In this document: one piece after another, positions 1-5,591 of the stretch
Position numbering within the stretch: the stretch's first letter is position 1
How the letters are laid out: every line of letters begins with the position of its first letter
DNA from: Leptolinea sp. UBA1437
GTDB taxonomy: Bacteria; Chloroflexota; Anaerolineae; Anaerolineales; Anaerolineaceae
Length of the DNA: 7,600 nucleotides
Direction: 5' to 3'
Assembly: GCA_002329625.1 (NCBI GenBank)
Contig: DCTP01000108.1
Coordinates: 1,405 to 9,004, forward strand
The notes under the pieces: generated by a model
Told to the model about the DNA's origin: nothing
Database searches by the model: none
The model's input: the letters and a program-made list of their open reading frames with translations, nothing else
Translations under genes and position numbers: made by a program

Positions 1-1
1 G

Positions 2-442
2 CTGTCAACCTCCATTGATACCAATTATGATCCCAAGGAAAAATGGGAAGACGATATTTTTAATGTATTGGACTATACGGATGTTTTTTTGCCGAATATG
101 ACTGAATTAATGGCAATTTCCGGAGAAAAAGATCCGGATTCGGCGATTCGGCATTTGACGAAGAATCGTAATCTATTGGTTGTGGTAAAGAACGGTGAAG
201 ACGGCGCTTTTGCCGAAAAAGATAAAGTGCGTTATTCAGCGGAGACAATTCAGGTAAAGCCTATTGACACAACCGGTGCCGGTGATTCATTTGACGCAGG
301 TTTTTTGTTCGGTTTCTTAAACGGATTAGGAATTGAAAAGAGTTTAAGAATCGGCTGCATCTGCGGCGCATTATCCACATTAGGGATCGGAGGAACATCC
401 ACACAAGCCGGTAGAGAAGATTTAACTAAATTCGGTCTTTAA
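2..442 (+). CDS. PfkB-family carbohydrate kinase, C-terminal part (5' end outside window)
   Basis: This is the last 146 residues of a ribokinase/PfkB-family sugar kinase, which transfers the ATP gamma-phosphate to a sugar hydroxyl in the cytoplasm. The frame is open from base 2, so the gene starts to the left of the window; the TTG at 68 is internal, not a start. Visible residues 1-15 read like the family's DTN-x-DP-x-EKW segment, followed by DVFLPN (about 26-31), typical of the sheet leading to the nucleotide-binding half. The PfkB signature DTTGAGDSFDAGF lies at about residues 89-101; the Asp of GAGD (codon 284-286) is the expected catalytic base and the glycines form the anion hole. Full-length members are about 300-330 aa, so roughly half is missing. 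The next gene, a GatZ/KbaZ-type protein, follows after a short gap, which suggests a ketose or ketose-phosphate substrate such as tagatose or fructose. That is inference: 2-keto-3-deoxygluconate kinases and fructokinases look alike at this end. Confidence 0.93.
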   Translation: MSTSIDTNYDPKEKWEDDIFNVLDYTDVFLPNMTELMAISGEKDPDSAIRHLTKNRNLLVVVKNGEDGAFAEKDKVRYSAETIQVKPIDTTGAGDSFDAGFLFGFLNGLGIEKSLRIGCICGALSTLGIGGTSTQAGREDLTKFGL

Positions 443-469
443 GAAATTTGTATCTGTATGGAAGGAATA

Positions 470-1783
470 ATGGAAAATTTTAGTTCTGCAATTCCGATTG
501 TTGAAGTTATACGTTCTCATAAAAAAGGGAAACCTATCGGGATTTTTTCGGTTTGTTCCGCTAACGAATCTGTAATCAGTGCAACGTTGAAAGAATCAAA
601 ACGAAATGATAATCACTTTGTATTAATTGAAGCTACATGCAATCAGGTTAATCAATTTGGCGGCTATACAGGTATGACGCCCTTCGATTTTGCGGACTAT
701 ATCCGTGAAATTGCTTATCGTATGGATTTCCCTCTGAATAGGATAATTCTCGGTGGGGATCATTTGGGAATCAACCCTTGGCAAAGCGAACCGATTGATT
801 CAGCATTACAGAAAGCTTGTGATATGATCGCTGCTTTTGTCAATGCCGGCTTTGCAAAAATCCATATTGACATGAGTATGCCTTCGTTAAGTGATGTCGA
901 TTTGCCCCTCACATCGACCCTTATTGCCGAGAGGTCTGCCATTTTATGCGAAGCTGCAGAAAATGCCTCCGCAATCACAGACGGAATTAGACCTTTTTAT
1001 GTTATCGGTTCGGAAGTTCCGCCACCCGGAGGATCAAAAAGCAATGAACAAACATTAGAAATTACCCAACCGAAGAGTGTGAAAGAAACTCTTGAAATTT
1101 TTGAAGAAGTTTTTACCAAAATGGGTCTGCATGATGCATTTTCCAGAACCATTGCTTTGGTGGTGCAACCCGGAGTGGAATTTGGTGATCATGAAATTCA
1201 TGATTACAATCATGAAAATGCCCGAAAACTTTCGGAAGCTATCCTGGAATTCTCTGACATAATATATGAAGCTCATTCTACGGATTATCAAACAGTTGAA
1301 TCACTCCGATCGATGGTCCAGGATCATTTCGCAATTCTAAAGGTAGGACCGGAATTGACTTTTGCTTATCGTGAAGCTGTTTTTGCATTAGCGGCAATGG
1401 AAGAAGAATGGGTTGGGAACCGATACGGATCGGAAACTAGTCATGCACTCGATATAATTGATCAGGTTATGTTAGAAAATCCGTCTTATTGGATTAAGTT
1501 TTATGGACAAGATTCCGCTCAGCAAGCTTTTTCAAGAAAGTATAGCTTAAGTGATCGAATACGTTACTACTGGAATGAACCGCATGTATCGGCTGCCGTC
1601 CTAAAATTAATCGATAATTTGATTCGATATCCGCTTCCGTATTCATTAATTAGTCAATTTATGCCGGCGGAAGCACAACTTATTCGAGAGAAAAAAATAA
1701 CGAATTCGCCTCAGGATTTGATTGAATCTCATATCGGAACGGTTATTCGAAAATATTGGCAGAGTTGTTGGGGAGATGAGTAA
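470..1783 (+). CDS. GatZ/KbaZ-family protein (D-tagatose-1,6-bisphosphate aldolase subunit-like)
   Basis: The protein matches the GatZ/KbaZ family along its whole length (about 420-440 aa): LIEATCNQVNQFGGYTGMTP near the N terminus, then ILGGDHLG, KIHIDMSM, EVPPPGG, QPGVEF, YEAHSTDYQ, HFAILKVGP and YSLSDRIRYYW. In E. coli, GatZ and KbaZ are the chaperone-like subunits that stabilise the class II aldolases GatY/KbaY, which split tagatose-1,6-bisphosphate into DHAP and glyceraldehyde-3-phosphate. No GatY/KbaY gene is in the window, although one could lie to the left. The conserved Asp, His and Glu of the TIM-barrel motifs (residues about 97-98, 132-134, 182, 238, 267-269) are all present, so an independent activity such as 4-epimerisation of a ketose phosphate is possible. 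I chose the ATG at 470 because GGAAGGA (460-466) lies just upstream, though the spacing is short (3 nt). The in-frame ATG at 458 would add MEGI but has no clear ribosome binding site. The gene follows the sugar kinase in the same operon and ends before a strong terminator. Confidence 0.92.
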   Translation: MENFSSAIPIVEVIRSHKKGKPIGIFSVCSANESVISATLKESKRNDNHFVLIEATCNQVNQFGGYTGMTPFDFADYIREIAYRMDFPLNRIILGGDHLGINPWQSEPIDSALQKACDMIAAFVNAGFAKIHIDMSMPSLSDVDLPLTSTLIAERSAILCEAAENASAITDGIRPFYVIGSEVPPPGGSKSNEQTLEITQPKSVKETLEIFEEVFTKMGLHDAFSRTIALVVQPGVEFGDHEIHDYNHENARKLSEAILEFSDIIYEAHSTDYQTVESLRSMVQDHFAILKVGPELTFAYREAVFALAAMEEEWVGNRYGSETSHALDIIDQVMLENPSYWIKFYGQDSAQQAFSRKYSLSDRIRYYWNEPHVSAAVLKLIDNLIRYPLPYSLISQFMPAEAQLIREKKITNSPQDLIESHIGTVIRKYWQSCWGDE

Positions 1784-1836
1784 GCAGATCAATTGTAAAT
1801 CTATCAGATTCATTCCGGAGACAGGGATTAATAAAA

Positions 1837-1881
1837 AGGTCTGAGGTTGAAAAAGCCTTTTTCAACCTCAGACCTCGTTTT
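1837..1881. terminator. Bidirectional rho-independent terminator between convergent genes
   Basis: A perfect 19-bp inverted repeat, 1837-1855 against 1857-1875, is separated by a single base (C1856), so the folded RNA would have a long stem with its few innermost pairs opened as the loop. The outer half (AGGTCTGAGGTTG) is the GC-richer part. On the plus strand the stem is followed by CGTTTTGTT; on the minus strand it is followed by TTTTTATT, the complement of 1830-1837. It sits 53 bases after the GatZ-type stop and about 26 bases after the end of the oppositely directed oxidoreductase gene, exactly where a shared terminator is expected. Confidence 0.88.
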
Positions 1882-1901
1882 GTTAATATATGATGCTTCG
1901 T

Positions 1902-3059
1902 TTAATCTAATGTTACCCACTTAGAATCATTATCGGCACTCTCGATAACTGCGTGGACAAATTTCACACCGTTGAGGCCGTCTGTCACGGTTTGGAAATC
2001 CAAATCTCCTTCGGACGGTGTTTCACCGGCATTCTTCTTCAGTATCGTACTGATAATATTTTTATAAGTATTCGCAAAAGCAATAATATATCCTTCAGGG
2101 TGACCTGCCGGTAACCTACCATAGCTGGCAGCTTTCTCCGTTATATATCCACTGCTGCGAGATAGAATCTGAGTCGCACTGTTCCGAGGGGTAAATTTTA
2201 GGTAGTCCGGGAATTCCTCCATCCATTCGATTCCTCCTTCCGTACCGAAGACTCGAACAACAAAACCGTTTTTATGCCCGGCTGCTAATTGTGAACACCA
2301 ATACCCACCGTTGATTTGATTTTCATATTCAACGATCATGTTAGCGTTCAGATCCAGTGCATGACCAAAACGGTTAATTGTCGCATGCAACCGTTTAATT
2401 TTCAGACCGGTCAAATAATGGACCATGTTTTCCATATGAGTTCCGATATCACCCGTGCAGTTCGAAATACCGGATTTTTCGGGATCCATCCGCCAGAAGG
2501 AGAATTTCTTCCCCGAAGATTTTTCATTTTCGCTGATTTCATCCAGCAGCCAATCTTGAGCGTATTCAGCGTTGATATTGATAATTTTACCGATTTTTCC
2601 GTCGGCGATCATTTCTCTGGCTACCTTAACCATTGTATAGCCGGTATAGGCATAGGTGACCGCAAAAATCAAACCTTTTTCTTCCGAAATTTTTTTGAGT
2701 TCCTCGGCTTGCTCAACCGTAAAGCACAGCGGTTTTTCACAAACCACATTAATGCCAGCAAGTAAGAATTCTTTTGCTATCGCATAGTGGGTGTGATTCG
2801 GAGTCGTTATCGAAACGAAATCAATTTTATCGGGACGGGTAGATTCGGTTTTCGCCATAGCCTGATAATCGGAATATAATCGATCCGGCGAAATGTGATT
2901 CGTTTCACCTGTCTCCCGGTTATGATCTGGATTTGAAGAGAAGCATCCGGCGACTAATTTTGCTCTTCCATCCAGTGCGATCGCTTTTCGATGAACATCC
3001 CCGATGAAGGCTTGGTTTGAACCACCAACCATTCCGTAAGTGATTGTTTTTTTCTCCAT
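1902..3059 (-). CDS. Gfo/Idh/MocA-family NAD(P)-dependent oxidoreductase
   Basis: A 385-aa soluble dehydrogenase of the Gfo/Idh/MocA family, whose members oxidise or reduce a hydroxyl of sugars, inositols and glycosides with NAD(P). The N-terminal Rossmann domain begins with GMVGGSNQAFIG (residues 9-20), the nucleotide loop, and includes VSITTPNHTH (82-91) and the EKP motif (108-110), whose Lys is the usual catalytic/cofactor-contacting residue. The C-terminal substrate domain has GDIGTHMENMVHYLTG (203-218), where Asp204 and His208 fit the family's D-x3-H catalytic pair, and GHPEGYIIAFANTY (319-332), typical of one large subgroup. I prefer the ATG at 3059 (MEKKTITYG), because relatives start about there and GGGGA (3068-3072) lies 8 nt upstream. 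The in-frame ATG at 3074 would add MGNFI and overlap the previous stop as TAATG, favouring translational coupling, so it remains possible. It is co-transcribed with the TIM-barrel gene upstream. Substrate unassigned; inositol, glucoside 3-dehydrogenase-like and levoglucosan-type roles all fit the family. Confidence 0.93.
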   Translation of the reverse strand: MEKKTITYGMVGGSNQAFIGDVHRKAIALDGRAKLVAGCFSSNPDHNRETGETNHISPDRLYSDYQAMAKTESTRPDKIDFVSITTPNHTHYAIAKEFLLAGINVVCEKPLCFTVEQAEELKKISEEKGLIFAVTYAYTGYTMVKVAREMIADGKIGKIININAEYAQDWLLDEISENEKSSGKKFSFWRMDPEKSGISNCTGDIGTHMENMVHYLTGLKIKRLHATINRFGHALDLNANMIVEYENQINGGYWCSQLAAGHKNGFVVRVFGTEGGIEWMEEFPDYLKFTPRNSATQILSRSSGYITEKAASYGRLPAGHPEGYIIAFANTYKNIISTILKKNAGETPSEGDLDFQTVTDGLNGVKFVHAVIESADNDSKWVTLD

Positions 3060-3073
3060 AATGAAATTCCCCA

Positions 3074-4066
3074 TTAATTCGCTATCGCTTCGTCAAATTT
3101 TATATCTGACTTTTTAAAGTTTATTTTCTTCACGAAAGCGGCGGCTTCGGTAGCACCGGCGATCCGATCCATTCCGCTGTCTTCCCATTCTACCGAAAGT
3201 GGTCCCTCATATCCGCCTTCATTCAATACCCGGATGATTTCCTCGAAATTTACATTTCCATGTCCTAAAGAACGGAAATTCCATCCCCGACGGGAATCAC
3301 CGAAATCAATATGGGATCCGAGTAAACCGGAGCGACCATCAAGCGTTACCGCCACATCCTTCATGTGAACATGATAGACCCGTTTGATAAAGTCTCTGAG
3401 GAATAAATGCGGTTGGATTCCCTGCCAAAGTAAATGACTGGGATCAAAATTAATTCCAAAAGTGTCATTATCTTTAAATTTTTCAAGAATTTTTGCGGTT
3501 GAATAATAATCGAACGCAATTTCTCCCGGATGAACTTCCAAGGCAAATTTGACGTCATATTTCTTAAACTCATCCAAAATAGGCGTCCAAAGACGGACGA
3601 TTTCATTAAAGCCCTCTTCGATCATTGATTCTGGAGTTTGCGGAAAGGAATATAAATAGCGCCAAATTGGAGAGCCGGTGAAGCAGGTGATGATTTTTAC
3701 ACCTAATTTTGAAGCAATCACTGGCCCTTTTTTCATCGATTCAATTGCCCAAGCTCGAATTTCATCGGGTTTGTTCGCTAATCGGGCTGGTGCAAAGTTG
3801 TTCAGGCGTGGATCGGGAAGATCTCCCACACATTGCCCGATGATATGCATTGACAACGCTTGGCATTGCAAATTGTATTTCGCAAGTGTGTCTTTAATAA
3901 ATTGAATATAGTTATCGTCGGTTGCCGCTTTATCTAAATCGAAACTGTTTCCCCAAGTGGAAATCTCAATCCCATCATAACCCATAGATGAAGCTGTTTT
4001 ACATAATTCTTCAAACTCCAAATCAGCCCATTGAGATGTACATAAAGTTACAATTCTGTCTCCCAT
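3074..4066 (-). CDS. Sugar isomerase/epimerase-like TIM-barrel protein (AP endonuclease family 2 fold)
   Basis: A 330-aa cytoplasmic protein of the xylose-isomerase-like TIM-barrel superfamily, which contains IolE, hydroxypyruvate isomerase, ketose 3-epimerases and the lyases that cleave 3-keto-glycosides. Barrel strands are easy to follow: GYDGIEISTWG (29-39), QALSMHIIGQCVGD (69-82), VKIITCFTGSPIW (123-135), FALEVHPGE (174-182), GINFDPSHLLWQG (204-216), YHVHMKD (231-237) and LSVEWEDSGMD (290-300). Glu177, Asp208, His234 and Glu293 occupy the positions of the usual four metal ligands, and His211 is also conserved, so the active site looks intact and metal dependent. The ATG at 4066 is fixed by a strong Shine-Dalgarno. 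It is the first gene of a two-gene unit, its stop TAA sharing a base with a possible ATG of the oxidoreductase. The pairing suggests oxidation of a sugar hydroxyl by the partner and isomerisation, epimerisation or elimination on the keto product here. Direction and substrate are not determined. Confidence 0.91.
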   Translation of the reverse strand: MGDRIVTLCTSQWADLEFEELCKTASSMGYDGIEISTWGNSFDLDKAATDDNYIQFIKDTLAKYNLQCQALSMHIIGQCVGDLPDPRLNNFAPARLANKPDEIRAWAIESMKKGPVIASKLGVKIITCFTGSPIWRYLYSFPQTPESMIEEGFNEIVRLWTPILDEFKKYDVKFALEVHPGEIAFDYYSTAKILEKFKDNDTFGINFDPSHLLWQGIQPHLFLRDFIKRVYHVHMKDVAVTLDGRSGLLGSHIDFGDSRRGWNFRSLGHGNVNFEEIIRVLNEGGYEGPLSVEWEDSGMDRIAGATEAAAFVKKINFKKSDIKFDEAIAN

Positions 4067-4072
4067 AAAATT

Positions 4073-4079
4073 CCTCCTT
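4073..4079 (-). promoter_or_regulatory. Strong Shine-Dalgarno for the TIM-barrel gene
   Basis: On the minus strand this reads AAGGAGG, a full match to the anti-Shine-Dalgarno core, 6 nt before the ATG at 4066. It is the best ribosome binding site in the window and fixes the start. The coupled genes downstream, and those of the molybdenum hydroxylase, have much weaker sites. Confidence 0.9.
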
Positions 4080-4142
4080 GTAAATTAGAAAAGTGATTTA
4101 AATTCTGTCATGCTTGAATAACAAATCTCTTCGAACAGTAAA

Positions 4143-4178
4143 AGTTATGTGCTCGTACACGAAATTATTATCATAACT
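4143..4178. promoter_or_regulatory. Candidate operator: interrupted inverted repeat over the predicted transcription start
   Basis: Two 7-bp arms, AGTTATG (4143-4149) and CATAACT (4172-4178), are exact reverse complements separated by 22 bp. Inside lies a smaller inverted repeat, TCGT-AC-ACGA (4153-4162). The element covers about the first 30 transcribed bases after the predicted minus-strand promoter, a classic position for a repressor site; it could also form a weak RNA hairpin. The arms are short and AT-rich, so chance is not excluded, and no regulator gene is present in the window. Confidence 0.4.
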
Positions 4179-4180
4179 GG

Positions 4181-4209
4181 ATAATACATTGATTAAATTT
4201 GTTCGTCAA
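4181..4209 (-). promoter_or_regulatory. Predicted sigma-70/sigma-A-type promoter for the isomerase-dehydrogenase pair
   Basis: Read on the minus strand, a -35 box TTGACG (4209 to 4204) and a -10 box TATTAT (4186 to 4181) are separated by exactly 17 bp, the optimal spacing; the boxes match the TTGACA and TATAAT consensus at 5 of 6 positions each. Transcription would start near 4174, giving a leader of about 108 nt before the ATG at 4066. The surrounding DNA from 4067 to 4279 is the only sizeable non-coding stretch between the minus-strand genes and is AT-rich, as expected for a promoter region. It implies the sugar pair can be expressed independently of the molybdenum hydroxylase genes upstream. 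Confidence 0.7.
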
Positions 4210-4279
4210 TATTATTTTCATCATAAAGTCGTAGCATATGAAAAACGGACTCATGACGTCGAAGTGTGCCGAAAGATTC

Positions 4280-4747
4280 TTATTTCCTTTGACTGACGGC
4301 AAGGATGGCATCAACAATCGCTTGGTAGCCGGTGCACCGGCATAAATTTCCCGAAATGGCATGTCTGATTTCCGCTTCGGCTGGATGTGGATTTTTATCC
4401 AGCAGCGCTTGTGCGGCAAGGATCATTCCTGGAGTACAAAATCCGCATTGTACCGCGCCATGATCAATGAAAGCCTGCTGTAAATCGGATAGTTTTCCAT
4501 CCTTTGCAATACCTTCAATGGTGGTTATTTCAGCTCCTTCGGCTTGAATTGCCAGCATAATGCATGAATTAACCGGATCGCCATTAAAAAGGACCGTACA
4601 GGCTCCGCATTCCCCTTCGCTGCACCCTTCTTTAACACCGGTTAGATTCATTTCCTCACGCAGAAAATCAATTAGACGCATATCGGATGGTATTTCGGAA
4701 TGGATTTCTTCGCCGTTTATTTTACAGGAAAGCATTACTTTACTCAT
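4280..4747 (-). CDS. Molybdenum hydroxylase (xanthine dehydrogenase family), small 2x[2Fe-2S] subunit
   Basis: A 155-aa iron-sulfur subunit that carries electrons from the molybdenum centre to FAD. The N-terminal plant-ferredoxin-like domain holds the first cluster: C42-x4-C47-x2-C50 (CSEGECGAC) plus C62. The C-terminal four-helix domain holds the second: C101-x2-C104 (QCGFCTPGM) and C136-x-C138 (NLCRCTGY); Gln100 is in the position that contacts the molybdopterin cofactor. All eight ligands are present and the length equals that of stand-alone small subunits such as E. coli XdhC (159 aa), so it is complete. The ATG at 4747 follows the medium-subunit stop (TGA at 4751-4749) after a single base, so translation is probably coupled; no good Shine-Dalgarno is seen. 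It is the last gene of the L-M-S set. No convincing hairpin-plus-T-tract terminator follows before the next promoter. Confidence 0.97.
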   Translation of the reverse strand: MSKVMLSCKINGEEIHSEIPSDMRLIDFLREEMNLTGVKEGCSEGECGACTVLFNGDPVNSCIMLAIQAEGAEITTIEGIAKDGKLSDLQQAFIDHGAVQCGFCTPGMILAAQALLDKNPHPAEAEIRHAISGNLCRCTGYQAIVDAILAVSQRK

Positions 4748-4748
4748 C

Positions 4749-5591
4749 TCAATTTTTAGACTCCGACAGTTGTTGTAATTGATCCGCTAAAAGATTAGCA
4801 ATCAGCTTCCTTCGATAATCGGCTGTTCCCCGGATATCGGTAATCGGAGCGATTTCATCCTGGATGATTCGTGCCGCTTCTTTAATGACTCCGCTGGTAA
4901 TTTTTTGACCCTGCAGAAAAAGATCTGTTTTGACAGCCCGAATCGGGGTCGGAGCCACAGAGCCGATTGCAATGTAAATTTGTTCGAAATGTGAATCACG
5001 TATATATGAATAAATAGCCAAACTGGCAACCGCAATTGCAAGTGCATTGCGTTTCCCGACTTTTTGAAAGGATGAAGTCCCGGGACGGATGGGAATATAT
5101 ACCGCGGTCAGCAGCTCATCGGAATGGATAGCGGTCTGATGATAACCGCTGTAAAAAAGAGATAACGGAACTTTTCGAATTCCGTCCAAACCGGTTAATT
5201 CTACCTGGGCATCCAACGCAAGGATTGCCACTGAACCGTCACCGGCCGATGAACCCGTGACCAAATTCCCGCCGATCGTTGCTCGGTTGCGAATTTGCGG
5301 TGACCCCATTTTTTCTGCAGCTTCTCGTAGAGCGTTGCAGCATGGGTATTGTGCGATTTCCTTTCCCGCAAGTCTCGAAAAAGTGACCAATGCGCCTATT
5401 TTCAGAAAATTATCTGAAAGAGATATTTCTTTCAATTCTTGTAACCCAGTGATATCAATGATTCTATCCGGAGAAATTTTATTCAACGCCAGGTTTACCA
5501 TCAGGTCGGTTCCGCCGGCAATGGGTATGGTATGTTCGGTTTTCAAGATCCGTAAACAGTCCTGCAAGCTGCCGGGGCGAATTACATCCAT
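4749..5591 (-). CDS. Molybdenum hydroxylase (xanthine dehydrogenase family), medium FAD-binding subunit
   Basis: A 280-aa FAD subunit (CoxM/XdhB type, PCMH-like FAD domain) that passes electrons from the Fe-S subunit to the terminal acceptor. The first FAD loop is PIAGGTDLMV (residues 23-32) and the second is IRNRATIGGN (100-109) followed by GSSAGD (113-118); both are the family's pyrophosphate/isoalloxazine-binding signatures. The C-terminal CO-dehydrogenase-flavoprotein-like domain (about 175-275) includes KVGKRNALAIAVAS and IGSVAPTP. The length matches E. coli XdhB (292 aa). I chose the ATG at 5591 because it overlaps the large-subunit stop as TGATG, indicating coupling; the in-frame TTG at 5597 would add only two residues. 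The family Tyr that lets CO dehydrogenases and xanthine dehydrogenases differ in acceptor cannot be read with confidence, so NAD+, ferredoxin or quinone acceptors remain open. Confidence 0.95.
   Translation of the reverse strand: MDVIRPGSLQDCLRILKTEHTIPIAGGTDLMVNLALNKISPDRIIDITGLQELKEISLSDNFLKIGALVTFSRLAGKEIAQYPCCNALREAAEKMGSPQIRNRATIGGNLVTGSSAGDGSVAILALDAQVELTGLDGIRKVPLSLFYSGYHQTAIHSDELLTAVYIPIRPGTSSFQKVGKRNALAIAVASLAIYSYIRDSHFEQIYIAIGSVAPTPIRAVKTDLFLQGQKITSGVIKEAARIIQDEIAPITDIRGTADYRRKLIANLLADQLQQLSESKN

Noticed and set aside
2316..2765. 149-aa plus-strand open frame
   Set aside because: It lies wholly antisense to the oxidoreductase, which has clear family motifs throughout; the translation shows no recognisable domain and there is no ribosome binding site.
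4067..4172. Riboswitch or structured leader upstream of the TIM-barrel gene
   Set aside because: The roughly 108-nt leader is AT-rich; I see no known riboswitch core, only the short inverted repeats already listed.
4236..4279. Possible terminator after the small-subunit gene (GACGTC palindrome followed by a T5 run on the minus strand)
   Set aside because: Bases flanking the 6-bp palindrome do not pair, so no stable stem forms.
4171..4419. 82-aa minus-strand open frame reaching from the small subunit into the intergenic region
   Set aside because: It overlaps the small-subunit gene in another frame and contains no domain; it also runs through the predicted promoter.
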